From NCBI RefSeq assembly GCF_018070075.1, contig NZ_JAGPXE010000002.1, forward strand, positions 1-64,000: a DNA stretch of 64,000 nt, in the 5' to 3' direction. Below the pieces are notes generated by a model, which made no database searches, was not told where the DNA came from, and saw only the letters and a program-made list of their open reading frames with translations. The DNA comes from Saccharopolyspora endophytica. GTDB taxonomy: Bacteria > Actinomycetota > Actinomycetes > Mycobacteriales > Pseudonocardiaceae. A program made the position numbers and the translations under genes. Below, piece after piece: positions 62,860 through 64,000 of the stretch (positions are counted from its first letter, which is position 1; the number at the start of each line of letters is the position of its first letter).

Positions 62860-63986
62860 GTGAGCAAGAGAACAAGGACTACACCGAGGCCGAGCTGGCC
62901 GAGATGAGCCGCGACGAGAAGATGCGGCTCGGTCTGGCCCTCGACGACGTCGAGCTGGTCGAATACCGGGACAACTTCCCGGTCAGCGGGACCCGCGCCG
63001 AGCGACGTGCCGAGCGCAACGTCGCCGCCTGGTTCGTGCTGGCCGGCCTGTCCGCGCTGGCCTTCATCGCGGTGTTCATCTTCTGGCCGTGGGGCTACCA
63101 GCCCTCGACCGATCCGACCGCGCACTTCATCTACTCGCTGTACAACCCGCTGATCGGTTTCTTCCTCGGCCTGTCGATCCTGGCCGTGGGCATCGGTGTC
63201 GTGCAGTACCAGAAGAAGTTCATCCCGCACGAGGTCGCGGTGCAGCAGCGCCACGACGGCCACGGGTCCAGCGAGGTCGACCGGCAGACGACGGCCGCGA
63301 TCCTGGCCGACGCCGGCAACCGCAGCGGCATCGCCCGCCGCAAGATGATCACGCGCACCGCCGGCTTCGGCCTGGGTGCCTTCGGCCTCGGCGCCGGCGT
63401 GTTCGCCCTCGGCGGCATGGTGCGCAACCCCTGGGCCGAAGAGGGCCAGGAGTCGCTGCTGCACACCGGCTGGATGCCGGAGCACCCCGGCGAGAAGATC
63501 TACCTGCGTCGCGACACCGGCAACCCGCACGACGTCTCGTTGCTGCGGCCCGAGGACATCGACGCCGGTGGCTTCGAGACCGTCTTCCCGTTCCGGGAAG
63601 CCTGGCGGCACGACGAGCACGAGCTGATCACCTCGATGCGCAAGGGCGACGCGCCGGTCATGCTGATCCGGCTCCGCCCCGGCAGCAAGCCGGTCAAGCG
63701 CAAGGGGCAGGAAGACTTCAACTACGGCGACTACTACGCCTACTCGAAGATCTGCACCCACCTGGGCTGCCCGACGTCGCTGTTCGAGCAGCAGACCGGC
63801 CGCCTGCTCTGCCCGTGCCACCAGTCGCAGTTCGACGTGGTCAACACCTATGCGAAGCCGGTGTTCGGCCCGGCCACGCGTGCCCTGCCCCAGCTGCCGA
63901 TCACGGTGGACGAGGACGGCTACTTCGTGGCGAAAGGCGACTTCATCGAGCCCGTCGGTCCGGCGTACTGGGAGCGTAAGTCATGA
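62856..63986 (+). CDS. qcrA: Rieske iron-sulfur subunit of the bc complex
   Basis: A 376-residue actinobacterial Rieske protein with three membrane spans (about 57-79, 96-117 and 167-189) and a C-terminal [2Fe-2S] domain. Ligands are Cys300/His302 (CTHLGC) and Cys319/His322 (CPCHQS); Cys305 and Cys321 form the disulfide. It accepts electrons from menaquinol. ATG 62856 overlaps the qcrC stop (ATGA), and its own stop overlaps the qcrB start likewise, so the three are translationally coupled. Confidence 0.95.
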   Translation: MSEQENKDYTEAELAEMSRDEKMRLGLALDDVELVEYRDNFPVSGTRAERRAERNVAAWFVLAGLSALAFIAVFIFWPWGYQPSTDPTAHFIYSLYNPLIGFFLGLSILAVGIGVVQYQKKFIPHEVAVQQRHDGHGSSEVDRQTTAAILADAGNRSGIARRKMITRTAGFGLGAFGLGAGVFALGGMVRNPWAEEGQESLLHTGWMPEHPGEKIYLRRDTGNPHDVSLLRPEDIDAGGFETVFPFREAWRHDEHELITSMRKGDAPVMLIRLRPGSKPVKRKGQEDFNYGDYYAYSKICTHLGCPTSLFEQQTGRLLCPCHQSQFDVVNTYAKPVFGPATRALPQLPITVDEDGYFVAKGDFIEPVGPAYWERKS

Positions 63987-64000
63987 GTTCGATCACCACG
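63983..64000 (+). CDS. qcrB: cytochrome b subunit, 5' end only
   Basis: The ATG at 63983 overlaps the qcrA stop. Only six codons (MSSITT) lie in the window. The identity rests on the invariant qcrCAB order in actinobacteria, not on the sequence. Confidence 0.75.

Overview
The window reads as a chromosomal segment of a high-GC actinomycete, most likely of the Pseudonocardiales (Saccharopolyspora-like). This rests on gene content and order rather than a database search. The backbone follows the order known from Mycobacterium (glnE, glnA, RDD and DUF4191 genes, lipA, lipB, TIGR01777, sucB/dlaT, pepA, ilvE, cobS-cobT, DUF3043, erpA, adoK, asnB, ctaC, ctaF, trpD, ctaE, qcrCAB). Many genes have a TANNNT -10 hexamer 6-8 bases before the start codon, the actinobacterial leaderless pattern.

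Layout. 0-0.2 kb: a 5S rRNA and its terminator, the end of an rRNA operon. 0.3-7 kb: nitrogen control, with a glutamine amidotransferase, GlnE and the glutamine synthetase it modifies (GlnA, TTG start), separated by an SMP-30 family gene. 7-31 kb: housekeeping genes, including lipoate synthesis and its user enzymes (lipA, lipB, E2, lpd), a TetR/LLM oxidoreductase group, a large FAD/Fe-S oxidase, pepA, an APC permease, ilvE and cobUTS.

31-40.2 kb: accessory island 1, between cobU and DUF3043. It holds two NB-ARC/TPR (NLR-like) ATPases, one of them an AfsR-type SARP regulator with three 11-bp-spaced repeats upstream, an atypical nucleotide-sugar dehydrogenase, a 17-codon micro-ORF cassette directly after the SARP gene, a cytidine-deaminase-like protein and a glycerol-dehydrogenase-type enzyme.

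40.3-42.9 kb: backbone again (DUF3043, erpA, S4 protein, adoK). 42.9-54.9 kb: accessory island 2, an alpha-glucan use cluster (secreted alpha-amylase, binding protein plus two permeases without an ATPase, LacI regulator, intracellular GH13 glucosidase). One operator motif, TTGCAA-N4-TTGC, lies upstream of the amylase, transporter and regulator genes. The island also carries a propeller protein, a frame-disrupted methyltransferase, mmuM, an M23 protein, and a HigB/RelE-type toxin-antitoxin module flanked by a 42-bp duplicated terminator. 54.9-64 kb: asnB, then the aerobic respiratory genes (ctaC, ctaF, ctaE, qcrC, qcrA, start of qcrB) with trpD and small regulatory genes between them.

The most unusual observation is a dispersed, non-coding, structured repeat. 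It has three full copies (8.5, 17.3 and 58.9 kb) and one loop-less miniature (25.5 kb). The stem sequences differ between copies but keep pairing and keep the same C-A mismatch, while the loop sequence is conserved. That is the signature of selection on folded structure. All copies lie in gaps at gene 3' ends.
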